The position numbers and the translations under genes were made by a program. DNA of 49,205 bases, taken from Caldilineaceae bacterium (GTDB lineage Bacteria > Chloroflexota > Anaerolineae > Caldilineales > Caldilineaceae). The stretch spans positions 1 to 49,205 of the forward strand of contig JAJDZJ010000143.1 of NCBI GenBank assembly GCA_022824685.1. Direction: 5' to 3'. The notes beneath the pieces are model-generated. The model worked only from the letters and a program-made list of their open reading frames with translations, made no database searches and was not told the origin of the DNA. Below are positions 34,003 to 42,951 of the stretch, one piece after another; the first letter of the stretch is position 1; each line of letters starts with the position of its first letter.

Positions 34003-35169
34003 CTACCCCGCGCTCCGCCTATCCTCCTGTTCCTGCGCGACAGACTGCGTCAAGCGGTCGATGACAATCGCCAGAAACACGATCGCCAGCCCCGCGATCG
34101 CGCCGTTCCCCGGCTGGATCTTCTGCAGAGCACGCAGCACATTGTCGCCTAGCCCGCCCGCGGCCACCATACTCGCAATCGTAACCATCGCCAGCGCCAT
34201 CATCGTCGTCTGGTTGATTCCCGCCATGATCGTCGGCAGCGCCATCGGAATCTGCACCTTGGTCAACAGCTGAAACGGCGTCGTCCCAAACGCATGCGCC
34301 GCCTCCACCGCCTCCGCCGACACCTGCCGGATCCCCAAATTGGTCAAGCGAATCACCGGCGGCACAGCATAGATGATCGTTGCAAAGATGCCCGCCGGCT
34401 TGCCCAGCCCAAAGAAAAGTATCCCCGGCAACAGGTAAACGAAACTCGGCATCGTCTGCATCCCGTCCAGTATCGGGCGCAACAGATTATCCGCCAACTG
34501 ATTGCGCGCTGCCAGTACGCCTAACGGCAGTCCGATTCCGACCGCAATCACCACCGCTACCACCATCAGCGCAATCGTGTCAATCGTGTTCTCCCACAGG
34601 CCCATGAACCCAACGAAAAATAGCGCGAACAGCGTGAACCCCAGCATCCGCCAGCGTCCCACCGCAAAGGACAGCACCGCAAGCGCCATCACAACCGCCG
34701 GCCAGGGGACCCACTTCAATACGTCCTCGATCGCCACCAGTGAATACGCAACCGCGCTGCTCAGCCCGTCAAACAGCCAGCTTATCTCGCGCGTGATCCA
34801 GTCGACTGCATCGTCTATCGCACCGCCGATCACCTCGCGCACAGTCTTCTCCAGGACCAGCGTTCCCCCGTTGTCAGTCTCGACCTCGGTCCGCGATATC
34901 GTCGTGGGAAACTCCATCTCCGGGCCCCAGATGCCAAAGGACGCGATCAGTACAACGATAACCAGCGCCCATCCGGCAATCCAGAAGTAAGGGGGAAGCG
35001 CGTTCGCCTTGCTCTGCGGCGCAACAGTCTCCTCGGGCGGCAACTCCCTCCTTCCCGCCCCGCGTGGCGACATTGACGGGTCCTCGCCCTCAATCCTGAG
35101 GATGGCGTCCATCCCAACCTGCCTGGCGCCCGGCTCAGCGCCCGCCGGCGTGCTGTCTATCTGGCTCAT
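34003..35169 (-). CDS. Glycine-betaine/proline ABC transporter permease (ProW-like)
   Basis: 388 residues from the ATG at 35169 (AGGAGG 7 nt upstream; a TTG two codons earlier is possible). After a hydrophilic N-terminus of about 60 residues and a first helix (WALVIVVLIASFGIW), a BPD_transp_1 domain follows. It has the conserved permease pattern LGVLAARNQLADNLLRPILD, the cytosolic EAA-like loop AAHAFGTTPFQLLTKVQIPMA and GLGDNVLRALQ. The long N-terminus resembles ProW. It is the second gene of the transporter operon. Confidence 0.92.
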   Translation of the reverse strand: MSQIDSTPAGAEPGARQVGMDAILRIEGEDPSMSPRGAGRRELPPEETVAPQSKANALPPYFWIAGWALVIVVLIASFGIWGPEMEFPTTISRTEVETDNGGTLVLEKTVREVIGGAIDDAVDWITREISWLFDGLSSAVAYSLVAIEDVLKWVPWPAVVMALAVLSFAVGRWRMLGFTLFALFFVGFMGLWENTIDTIALMVVAVVIAVGIGLPLGVLAARNQLADNLLRPILDGMQTMPSFVYLLPGILFFGLGKPAGIFATIIYAVPPVIRLTNLGIRQVSAEAVEAAHAFGTTPFQLLTKVQIPMALPTIMAGINQTTMMALAMVTIASMVAAGGLGDNVLRALQKIQPGNGAIAGLAIVFLAIVIDRLTQSVAQEQEDRRSAG

Positions 35170-35211
35170 CTCCAAGCCTCCTCACAACTCTCAACATTTC
35201 CGGATGGGATG

Positions 35212-36399
35212 CTAGTCGACCATCCCGGCCAGCAGCGCCCGCCGGTCTATCTCACCCAGAAATCGTCCCTCTTCATCAACCACAGCAATGAAATGTTCCG
35301 TCTCCGCCGCCAGGGGAATGATACTCTCAATGAACGTCCCCGGGCTGGTGGTTGCCAGACCTTCCGTGCGTGCCGCTTCCAATACCGTAACTTTGTCGTT
35401 CTCCAGACCTGTTATCAACGCCTGCGTAAGAATGCCTTTGAGAATGTCGCCGTCTCCAACCACGTAGGCCGCCTCCGCGTTGTTCTCCCGCATGGCCGCC
35501 AACGCAGCACGCGCGTCCTGACCTTCGTGAATCACCACGTCGGGATCCGCCATGATCGACCCGGCCCGGATCACTTTGGCGCGCGACACATCCTGCACAA
35601 ACTCCGATACATAGTCAGTCTCTGGTCGTGTGACAATCTCCTCCGGCGTTCCCTCCTGCACGATCACGCCGTCTCGCATGATCGCGATGCGGTCGCCCAG
35701 CTTGAGCGCCTCATCCAGGTCATGCGTAATAAAGATAATCGTCTTCTGCAGCTCAGACTGAAGCATCACGAGCTCGTCCTGCATCTCTCTGCGAATCAAC
35801 GGGTCCAGCCCGCTGAACGGCTCGTCCATGATCAGCACATCCGGGTCCACCGCCAGCGCCCTGGCAAGCCCCACCCGCTGCTGCATGCCCCCGCTCATCT
35901 CACGCGGATAGTAGTACTCCCACCCCTTCAGCCCTACAGTCTCAATTGCTTCCCCCGCCGCTTTGTAGCGGCTGTCCCTGTCCATGCCCTGTACTTCAAG
36001 ACCGTACGCCACATTATCCAGCACACGGCGGTGGGGCAGAAGCGCGTAGTTTTGAAACACCATCGCGATCTTGTCCCGCCGAAACTGCCTCAAATCCTCC
36101 TGCGAATAGTCCAAAATGTTTTCGCCGTCGAACTTGATCTCCCCCCGCGTCGCTTCGATCAATCTGATCAAACAGCGCGCCAGTGTCGACTTTCCGCTGC
36201 CCGAAAGCCCCATCACGACGAAAGTCTGCCCTCTCGGAACTCTGAAGGACAGATCTCGCAGCCCCACAACCAGCCCAAACTCGTCCTGAATCTCGTCCCG
36301 GCTCTTGTTCGCGTTTTCCGACTGCAGCGCGCGCTCCGGCCGGCTGCCAAACACCTTCCAGAGACCATCCACCTCTATCTGATATGTCGCCTGATCCAT
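35212..36399 (-). CDS. Glycine-betaine/proline ABC transporter ATPase with CBS pair (ProV-like)
   Basis: 395 residues. Walker A GLSGSGKST at 64-72, Q-loop MVFQNYALLPH, signature MSGGMQQRVGLARAL, Walker B VLIMDEPFSGLDP, H-loop FITHDLDEAL. After about residue 275, two CBS-type repeats follow (MADPDVVIHEGQDARAALAA... and TVLEAARTEG...GRFLGEIDRRAL), as in ProV/OpuA. There they sense ionic strength. No Shine-Dalgarno is evident before the ATG. It is the first gene of the operon, and imports osmoprotectants with the permease and two binding proteins. Confidence 0.94.
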   Translation of the reverse strand: MDQATYQIEVDGLWKVFGSRPERALQSENANKSRDEIQDEFGLVVGLRDLSFRVPRGQTFVVMGLSGSGKSTLARCLIRLIEATRGEIKFDGENILDYSQEDLRQFRRDKIAMVFQNYALLPHRRVLDNVAYGLEVQGMDRDSRYKAAGEAIETVGLKGWEYYYPREMSGGMQQRVGLARALAVDPDVLIMDEPFSGLDPLIRREMQDELVMLQSELQKTIIFITHDLDEALKLGDRIAIMRDGVIVQEGTPEEIVTRPETDYVSEFVQDVSRAKVIRAGSIMADPDVVIHEGQDARAALAAMRENNAEAAYVVGDGDILKGILTQALITGLENDKVTVLEAARTEGLATTSPGTFIESIIPLAAETEHFIAVVDEEGRFLGEIDRRALLAGMVD

Positions 36400-36498
36400 T
36401 TTTCGCGCCCGTTATGTGCTCTTTTCGTGACATTGCGGCTTCTGGCAAGGCAGGACAAATCCATGAATTCGCATTCAACCGCCCCTGTTCAACCGCCT

Positions 36499-36527
36499 AC
36501 ACTATCATGCTGCCGACCACGATTCAA
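36499..36527 (-). promoter_or_regulatory. Possible proV promoter
   Basis: Minus strand: TTGAAT (36527-36522), a 17-nt spacer and TAGTGT (36504-36499), about 100 nt before the ATG at 36399. Only a moderate match. Confidence 0.35.
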
Positions 36528-36554
36528 ATCCTCCCTCGCGTCGACTTTGCCTCT

Positions 36555-37736
36555 CTACAGGCTCGCAAGCGCCTTCTCGTCCACCTCGATCCCGAATCCC
36601 GGCGCGTCACTGGGAACCAGATATCCATCCTCGATCACCGCCGTTCCCGGCAGCATTCTCATCTCCGCCAGCGGTACGCCCGGCGCCGATACGCCCCCGG
36701 ACCGTTCGCCCCACGTGATCGCAGGCATCGCGTAGGCCAGATGCTGCCCGTACGGAGAGTTCATTCCCCCGTGCGGAATGACCTCAATCCCCGCCCCCTC
36801 TGCAATGTGACAGATCCGCAGGCACGCAGACACGCCGCCCACCCATAACGGGTCCGGCTGCCAAACGTCCACCGGACGTTCATTGGCCGCCTGCGCAAAT
36901 CGCTGCGGCAGATACCAGTGCTCCCCCGTCGCCAGCGTCTGCCACGGCAGCCGCTGACGCACCTGCATGAACCCATCCCTGTCATCCGGCAGCAAATAGT
37001 CCTCAATCCATCTGAGCCGGTAAGGCCGCAGCCTCTCCGCCAGCCGCACCGTGTACTCCACGTCCAGCGCCATCCAGCAGTCCAGCATCAACGCGGCATC
37101 TGGCCCGATCAACTCACGCACGCCGGCCACCAGCGCCTCCGCCTTCCTCAGACCCTCCTCGCCGTCAGCCGGCCCGTAAGGAAACGGCAGCTTTATCGCC
37201 CGAAAACCCAGCTCCAGGTACCACGCCGCCTCGAAGCCGGTGGCATAACAGAAAATCCTCTCTTTCTGCGGTCCGCCCAACAGCTCATAGACCGGACGCT
37301 CAAGCACCTTCCCCTTTAGGTCCCACAACGCCAGATCGACCGCGCTGATCGCGTAGCTGGCCAGCCCCTGCCCGCCGTATGGCGCGGCGAAACGCGTCAT
37401 CATGTCGAACAGCTTCTCCGTCGCCATGCAGTTCTCGCCCACAATATGCGGTGCGAAATGATCATTAATCACCCTGCTGACCGGCCCGCCAAACGAGGAG
37501 ACGCCCAGCCCAAAGCTCCCGTCCGCCGCAGTTACGACGCACACCGTACCCTTCCACTTGGCCGACCACGACGACCTCCGCTCCTTGTACTTTGGATAGC
37601 GCCCCATCGGGCCTGCCGGCTCCAACCCATCCCATACATAGGACGGCCTGGGTGTGCTATCCTGTTCCCTGCGCGACCGGCCGGTATTCAAAGAGCGCAG
37701 ATCAACTTCAAAGGCCTTGACCTCTGTAATCTCCAA
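36555..37736 (-). CDS. Mandelate racemase/enolase-family protein, L-rhamnonate-dehydratase-like
   Basis: 393 residues. Enolase superfamily, dehydrating a sugar acid to a 2-keto-3-deoxy acid. Motifs like rhamnonate dehydratase: GLASYAISAVDLALWDLKGK, MLDCWMALDVEYTVRLAERL (first metal Asp), RWIEDYLLPDD (second, Glu), TGEHWYL (third, Glu) and VIPHGGMNSPYG (catalytic His). An N-terminal GPMGRYPKYKERRSSW stretch also fits. The start is TTG at 37736 with GGAG 8 nt upstream. L-rhamnonate specificity is inferred by memory of family motifs and needs a search. Confidence 0.82.
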   Translation of the reverse strand: MEITEVKAFEVDLRSLNTGRSRREQDSTPRPSYVWDGLEPAGPMGRYPKYKERRSSWSAKWKGTVCVVTAADGSFGLGVSSFGGPVSRVINDHFAPHIVGENCMATEKLFDMMTRFAAPYGGQGLASYAISAVDLALWDLKGKVLERPVYELLGGPQKERIFCYATGFEAAWYLELGFRAIKLPFPYGPADGEEGLRKAEALVAGVRELIGPDAALMLDCWMALDVEYTVRLAERLRPYRLRWIEDYLLPDDRDGFMQVRQRLPWQTLATGEHWYLPQRFAQAANERPVDVWQPDPLWVGGVSACLRICHIAEGAGIEVIPHGGMNSPYGQHLAYAMPAITWGERSGGVSAPGVPLAEMRMLPGTAVIEDGYLVPSDAPGFGIEVDEKALASL

Positions 37737-37810
37737 GCGAAATCTCCTACAAAACCCGCAGTTTCCAACTTCCTTGCGTAGAACTACGCTTTTCCGGAAC
37801 AGCCGTCACC

Positions 37811-38872
37811 CTACCCCGATTCATAGACCTGCCGGGTCCTTTCGGCAATCTCCCCCCAGACCAGCGAATGCGCACGCGCCCACGCCGCCTCCCGCATCGG
37901 GCCAAGCTCCCGCTCCTGAATCTCCAGCATTGACCGACGCAACCCCTCTCCGTCCTCCGCACTATACACAATGCCAGCCTTCGGAGGGACCAGCTCAGTC
38001 AGACATCCGACCCCCGGCGCGATCACAGGCATACCAAAGGAGAACGCCGTGATCACCGAACCCGAAGTCAACACCTCCAGGAAGGGAAAGACGCCAACGT
38101 CGCCTGCGTTAAACAGATACTGAAACGCATCGTTGGCAAAATGGCGTGACGAGCGCAACATCACCCGCGGGTCGTCCGGCGGTATCGACGCGACCAGTTC
38201 CTGCCCGTACTCCGTGTAGAACTTCGCGCCCAACAGCAGCCGCAAATGCGCCCCGGGCAACGACTGAAATACCTCAATCAAACGCTCAATCCCCTTGTAC
38301 CGCCGCACGTTCCCAAAGTAGAAGAACACAAAATGGTCGTCGTTCAGCCCCATCCGCCGCCGCGCTTCCTCACGGCCGACCTCGTTGGGATACGGGTACA
38401 TGAAATTACCGTGGTTGACGACAAAAACACCCTCTGTGCGATGAAAATGCTTTCGCACAAGCTCCCGCGCATGCTCGCAATGGACGATCACCGCATTCGC
38501 CAAATGGGTGATGGCCGTCTGCGCCAGGTGGTCCAGGTCGTGGCTGTTGCTCTCGTGAGGATAGAGATTGTGAACCGTCCACACGATCCTGTAACCCAGC
38601 AGCCGCGCCAGGGCCAGGTTGTCGATTAGCTCGGCCAGGAGCCCCAACTGCGCTTCCAACTCCTCCCCACCGTACATGTAATTCGGCCAGTTGAGATGCA
38701 GCACGTCGATCCTGCCCCGGTTCTCCTCCAGCCATTCCTTCGTCAATGTTTCAGGATGCCCGGCCTCCAGCTCGACCCCAACCTCCTGCATCGCCCGCGC
38801 CAGCAAGGCCCCGTACGGATTCGCACGATCCAGCGACAGTCCCGCCGCTTCCCAGAAAAAAACGCCGCGCAT
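37811..38872 (-). CDS. GT-B glycosyltransferase (GT4-like)
   Basis: 353 residues from the ATG at 38872 (AGGAAGG 3 nt upstream). N-terminal half: DVLHLNWPNYMYGG, VWTVHNLYPHES and AVIVHCEHAREL. C-terminal half: FFYFGNVRRYKGIERLI (nucleotide-sugar region), GDVGVFPFLEVLTSGSVITA and GMPVIAPGVG. The family moves a sugar from a nucleotide-sugar to a polymer or small acceptor; which acceptor is unknown. It lies between the enolase and three Gfo genes on the same strand. Confidence 0.85.
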   Translation of the reverse strand: MRGVFFWEAAGLSLDRANPYGALLARAMQEVGVELEAGHPETLTKEWLEENRGRIDVLHLNWPNYMYGGEELEAQLGLLAELIDNLALARLLGYRIVWTVHNLYPHESNSHDLDHLAQTAITHLANAVIVHCEHARELVRKHFHRTEGVFVVNHGNFMYPYPNEVGREEARRRMGLNDDHFVFFYFGNVRRYKGIERLIEVFQSLPGAHLRLLLGAKFYTEYGQELVASIPPDDPRVMLRSSRHFANDAFQYLFNAGDVGVFPFLEVLTSGSVITAFSFGMPVIAPGVGCLTELVPPKAGIVYSAEDGEGLRRSMLEIQERELGPMREAAWARAHSLVWGEIAERTRQVYESG

Positions 38873-38944
38873 AGTCCTTCCTATCTTGCCATGAGAGTGA
38901 ATGAATGCGTGATCGAATGCGTGCGGATGCACGCTGTTGAACGA

Positions 38945-39967
38945 TCAGTCGGGGGGATCCTGCAATGCTACAAACTGCCCGCTGCGCGCCGACCCGTAAG
39001 CCGCCTCCACAACCGCCAGGCCTGCGAAGCCCTCCTCTCCCGGAATGGGGTTCAGACCCTCTCCAGACACTGCCTCGCCAAACGCCTCCAGCAGCGCAAC
39101 GTGCGGCCTCAGCCCGCCCGGTTCAACCCCGTAGTCCCGGATCTCGTCCGCTGTGCTGACAAGCAACGTCCCCGCCGAGTCTTTCGCCGAAATCGGCGCG
39201 GCCCGGATCGACCCCTCCGTCCCGCAGATCTCCAACCCGTTCGTCCGCTCCGGATGATGGTTAGCCGTCGTCCAGTGGCTGGTAACGACAGCTTGCGTGC
39301 CGTTCGCCATCCGCAAAAGGAGTGTCGCCGTGTCATCCACCGGCGAGCTGTCAACCAGCGTTTCCGCAAGCGCGGCAACCGTTTCCACACGGCCGCAAAG
39401 GTAGCGCAGCAGATCGATACAGTGAATGCCCAAGTCCATCATCGGTCCGCCGCCGCTGATCTCAGGATCGTGATGCCAGAACCCAGCCTGCGGCGGAAAC
39501 CGGTCAGAAAAGTTGATCCGCGCAGCCGTCACCTGCCCGATCGCGCCTTCCACCAGGAGGCTCCTGATCCGCTGATGACGGGCATTGAACCGCTGATAGT
39601 GGCAGACCGTCAGCAGCACCCCGCTGGCGCGGCAAGCATCGATCATCGCCCCAGCCTCCCCGGTGGTCAATGCCATCGGCTTCTCGACCAGCGCATGCTT
39701 GCCCGCCTCCGCCGCCATCACCGTCTCCCGCGCGTGCAGGTATGGCGGCGTGGCAACATAGACCGCGTTGACCCCGTCGTCCTCCAGCAACGCCTTCACG
39801 CTATCGTATGCGCGCCGGGCGCCATGCCGTTTCGCGAACAGCTCCGCCGCGCCCAAGTCCCGCCGTGACACAGCCGCCAGCTCATGGCCGGGCGCCGCCG
39901 CGATCGCAGGAGCCATCTGGCTCTCCGCAATTTTACCAGCCCCCACGATGCCCCACCGGACCGTCAT
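38945..39967 (-). CDS. Gfo/Idh/MocA-family oxidoreductase
   Basis: 340 residues, the most canonical member here. Rossmann loop GIVGAGKIAE, catalytic Lys in VEKPMAL, and the substrate-site motif GGGPMMDLGIHCIDLLRYL. Its ATG overlaps the stop of the next upstream gene by 4 nt (ATGA), so it is cotranslated with the 39964-40977 partner. Substrate probably a sugar or inositol. Confidence 0.92.
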   Translation of the reverse strand: MTVRWGIVGAGKIAESQMAPAIAAAPGHELAAVSRRDLGAAELFAKRHGARRAYDSVKALLEDDGVNAVYVATPPYLHARETVMAAEAGKHALVEKPMALTTGEAGAMIDACRASGVLLTVCHYQRFNARHQRIRSLLVEGAIGQVTAARINFSDRFPPQAGFWHHDPEISGGGPMMDLGIHCIDLLRYLCGRVETVAALAETLVDSSPVDDTATLLLRMANGTQAVVTSHWTTANHHPERTNGLEICGTEGSIRAAPISAKDSAGTLLVSTADEIRDYGVEPGGLRPHVALLEAFGEAVSGEGLNPIPGEEGFAGLAVVEAAYGSARSGQFVALQDPPD

Positions 39968-40977
39968 CTTTCCACTTCTTCCTCACGGCCGCTCTCCAGC
40001 GCCCGCTCAAGCGCCGCCGCCACCTGAATCGCCGCCAGCCCGTCCCTGCCCGTGACAATCGGCTCCCACTTCCCCTGTACCACCCCCACGAAGTGGCTGA
40101 ACAGCGACCGGAACATCCCCTCCTGCCGCCCGTGCAGCACCGGCGTGTAACCTATATCAGGAAAGTCCGGATCACCGCCTACATGATAGATAGCAACCGC
40201 ATTCTCATGGCCCAACACCTCGGCCGCGCCCTCTGTGCCGTGAATGCTGAAGTGCTCAGCTTGCGAACGTCCGCTGAAAGCCGGCGTACTCCAGGACGTC
40301 TCCAGCACGCCTACGACGCCATTATCGAATGTAAACACCGCAATGATAAAGTCATGCTTGCCCTTCGCCTTTTCCCGTGAGTACGCCTTCACACTCGTAA
40401 TCGGCCGCCCTACCGTCCACAACATCATGTCGATGTCGTGCGGCGTCAGCCAGTACGCCAGCGAAAACTTGCCCAGCACCCGCTCCGCCGCAAACTGAAC
40501 TGTATTGCGCCGCGAATACAGGTGCATTACCTCCCCGATCTCACCCGCCGCCACCGCCTGCCGCATCGCCGCGTAAGGATGGTCGAATCGCAAGCTCTGG
40601 CACACCATCAGCTGCACCCCGACCCGGTCGGCCGTATCGACAAAGCTCTGCGCGTCCGCCGCCGACACCGCCATCGGCTTCTCCACCAGCACATGCTTGC
40701 CAGCCTCCAGCGCAGCCAGCACCGGCGCCGTGTGCATCCACTCCGACACCGACACCACCACCGCCTCGATCTCCGGGTGCTTGGCCAGCATCGCCTCGTG
40801 CCCCACATTCGGATAGCCCGGCACGCCGTACTGCCCTGCGACTTCGTTCGTGGACCCTTCACTGCGGCCCGATACCGCCACCAGGTTGGTCTCGCTCAGT
40901 TCACTCGCCAGCCGCGCGTACACACTCCCCATCCGGCCCGGGCCGACAACGCCTATCTGCAAAGGTGAATAAGTCAT
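39964..40977 (-). CDS. Gfo/Idh/MocA-family oxidoreductase (inositol-dehydrogenase-like)
   Basis: 337 residues. Rossmann loop GVVGPGRMGS, VEKPMAV, and SLAYWLTPHDIDMMLWTVG where the usual GGG-D-x-x-H has become a T-PHDID pattern seen in some myo-inositol dehydrogenase relatives. No clear Shine-Dalgarno before the ATG at 40977. It overlaps the 38945 gene by ATGA and lies 54 nt after the 41032 gene on the same strand. Confidence 0.9.
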   Translation of the reverse strand: MTYSPLQIGVVGPGRMGSVYARLASELSETNLVAVSGRSEGSTNEVAGQYGVPGYPNVGHEAMLAKHPEIEAVVVSVSEWMHTAPVLAALEAGKHVLVEKPMAVSAADAQSFVDTADRVGVQLMVCQSLRFDHPYAAMRQAVAAGEIGEVMHLYSRRNTVQFAAERVLGKFSLAYWLTPHDIDMMLWTVGRPITSVKAYSREKAKGKHDFIIAVFTFDNGVVGVLETSWSTPAFSGRSQAEHFSIHGTEGAAEVLGHENAVAIYHVGGDPDFPDIGYTPVLHGRQEGMFRSLFSHFVGVVQGKWEPIVTGRDGLAAIQVAAALERALESGREEEVER

Positions 40978-41031
40978 GGAAAAATTGCATTCCTTCTTGG
41001 TCTGTTCAGTTTACTGGCCATTTATCGCGAT

Positions 41032-41922
41032 CTACTGCCCGAATTCACTGATCTCTACCGTGCGCCCGCCCTCCTCGGCCGAACGCACCAGCGCAGCCAT
41101 GATCGCCATCACCTCAACCGTCCACGCCACCGGAAACGGCGGCTCGCCGCTGAGCGCCATCTGGATCACTCGCGCCAGCGTCTCCGTATAGAACCGGTCT
41201 CCGTCCACAATATCCGCCTCGCCCCAACCCGACGCGCCGTACACCGCGCCGTGATACAGGCCGGGCGTCTCATGCAGCAGATTGACCACCCCCTGCCGCC
41301 CATCCGCATAGTGGACAAGCCCAATATCGCACCGCCCCGTTCGCCGTGTCGTCACAGCCTCCGCGCCGCTTCCCAACAGCGTATGCAACAGCTCCGCCGC
41401 GTGAATGCCGTAAAAGAAAGGGTGCAATGCCCGCGGATCAGGGAAATCGCCTGCTGCCGCCCCGCTGACTACAGCACAGTTCAGCGCGCCGAAGCCCGCT
41501 ATCCTCTCCTGCAGTTCCATCACCTCCCCCGCATAGCGCAGCGCCGAACACGACATCAGCGGCGTCCCCCGCTCCGCGGCCAGCCCGACCAAACTGTGAA
41601 CGTCGTCCATCTCATTTGCAAAAGGCTTGTCCACAAAGGTCGGAAGACCAGTTTCGATCGCAAGCCGGGCATGGGCCGGATGGTCCTCGCCATAGCGATT
41701 GACAACCATCGCCAGGTCCACGTCGCTCAGAGCCTCGCCCGGGCTGCCCACCACTTCCGGGATCTGCCAAGCTTCCGCCTTCGCACGCGCCTGTTCCCCA
41801 TCCTCCCCCCACAGCTTCACCACCTGCGCCCGCCCGTGCAACGGACTGTCCGGCGGGTTGACCAACTTCGTCCAAGCCTCCGTATGCGTACTGTCTGCTC
41901 CAATCATGCCAATTCGTATCAT
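41032..41922 (-). CDS. Gfo/Idh/MocA-family oxidoreductase, short and divergent
   Basis: 296 residues from the ATG at 41922 (GAGGGAA upstream; 11 codons of extension are unlikely). N-terminal IGMIGADSTH lacks the full GxGxxG. The catalytic motif is VDKPFAN (DKP), and the second motif is PFFYGIHAAELLHTLLG. It is the first gene of the run down to the enolase. A minus-strand promoter at 42021-42049 serves it. Confidence 0.85.
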   Translation of the reverse strand: MIRIGMIGADSTHTEAWTKLVNPPDSPLHGRAQVVKLWGEDGEQARAKAEAWQIPEVVGSPGEALSDVDLAMVVNRYGEDHPAHARLAIETGLPTFVDKPFANEMDDVHSLVGLAAERGTPLMSCSALRYAGEVMELQERIAGFGALNCAVVSGAAAGDFPDPRALHPFFYGIHAAELLHTLLGSGAEAVTTRRTGRCDIGLVHYADGRQGVVNLLHETPGLYHGAVYGASGWGEADIVDGDRFYTETLARVIQMALSGEPPFPVAWTVEVMAIMAALVRSAEEGGRTVEISEFGQ

Positions 41923-41998
41923 TTTATCTTCCCTCGCGCCCCTTGGTCTGACCATCGTCGGTTGGCGACCGGTTTTCGGTGTAGCTGTCCGTTTCTGA

Positions 41999-42028
41999 TT
42001 GACAGCTTTTTTGCCTCTTCGGTATACT
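41999..42028 (+). promoter_or_regulatory. phyH promoter, overlapping a divergent promoter
   Basis: Perfect TTGACA (41999-42004), an 18-nt spacer and TATACT (42023-42028). Predicted start is near 42035. Its -10 shares GTATAC with the minus-strand promoter at 42021-42049. Confidence 0.7.
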
Positions 42029-42049
42029 CTAAACGATATTCATTTGCAA
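42021..42049 (-). promoter_or_regulatory. Promoter of the Gfo-GT-enolase run, overlapping the phyH promoter
   Basis: Minus strand: TTGCAA (42049-42044), a 17-nt spacer and TATACC (42026-42021). Predicted start is near 42014, with a leader of about 90 nt to the ATG at 41922. Confidence 0.5.
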
Positions 42050-42108
42050 CCAGTCGGTCGTTCCCCGGCGACCAGGAGTGCCCGAAAACTCGAAAAGGAG
42101 TTCTCTCC

Positions 42109-42906
42109 ATGACCCTGTCAAACGAACAAAAGGAATTCTTCTGGGAAAACGGCTACCTGCCCTACCACCGTATCCTCTCAGACGAAGATCTTGCCGCACT
42201 GCGCAAACGCAGCGAAGCCATCATCAGCGGCGAAGTCAACCATGTCCCGCCTCGCTATATCCAATTTGAAGCCAAGTTCCGCGACGGCCTGCCCGACGAT
42301 GTCGAGCCGCTCGACGCCGTCCGCAAAATGACCCAGCTTTGCTACTTTGACGACGAATTCGAAAGCATCGCCCGCAAACCCGAAATCGTCGACGTCATCG
42401 AAGACCTCCTCGGCCCCAACATCAAGCTCTATACCGACCAACTGATGATGAAACCCCGTTTCCACGGCACTGTACCCGACTGGCACCAGGATTCCCTGTC
42501 ATGGCTCATGTTCGCGCCCCAGGGGCACGTCAGTTGCTGGGTCGCCCTCGATGACGCCACCGTCAACAACGGATGCATGACCGTCATTCCCGGCAGCCAC
42601 AAGTGGGGCCCTATCGATTCCGAGCACAAGGACAAATTTCTCAACAGCCCGATCCTGAACAAACCCGTTCCTGTCGAACTGCCCGCCGGCAGCTGTATGT
42701 TCCATCACGGCCTAAACTTCCACCGCACCGGCGCAAACTCCACCCCCCACCGCCGCCGCGGGCTCGCGCTCCACTACATTCGCTCCGAAACGATGTACTT
42801 CGGCATCGAAGACGAAGAGGCCCGTCTCCTCACCGAATGTGAAAAACCGCGCGGCGAATTCCGCTTCATGCTGATTCGCGGCAAAGAGTACCCCGGCAGA
42901 GTCTAG
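42109..42906 (+). CDS. Phytanoyl-CoA-dioxygenase-family protein (Fe/2-oxoglutarate)
   Basis: 265 residues. Double-stranded beta-helix oxygenase: iron ligands H126 and D128 in WHQDSLSW, distal His205 in GLNFHRTGANS, and the 2-oxoglutarate Arg in the RRR run at 215-217. A glycine-rich LPAGSCMFHHG precedes the distal His. The family hydroxylates acyl chains or small molecules; the substrate is unknown. AAAAGGAG lies 8 nt before the ATG. Single gene, divergent from the 41922 gene; convergent with 42952. Confidence 0.9.
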   Translation: MTLSNEQKEFFWENGYLPYHRILSDEDLAALRKRSEAIISGEVNHVPPRYIQFEAKFRDGLPDDVEPLDAVRKMTQLCYFDDEFESIARKPEIVDVIEDLLGPNIKLYTDQLMMKPRFHGTVPDWHQDSLSWLMFAPQGHVSCWVALDDATVNNGCMTVIPGSHKWGPIDSEHKDKFLNSPILNKPVPVELPAGSCMFHHGLNFHRTGANSTPHRRRGLALHYIRSETMYFGIEDEEARLLTECEKPRGEFRFMLIRGKEYPGRV

Positions 42907-42951
42907 TAAACCAGCAGCGCCGGCGCCTGAAGATTTCGCGGCCGCAGCCGG

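Noticed and set aside
35212..36399. Iron or nitrate transporter ATPase instead of ProV
   Set aside because: The long CBS-type C-terminus and the ProW and two ProX-type neighbours fit betaine/proline uptake much better.
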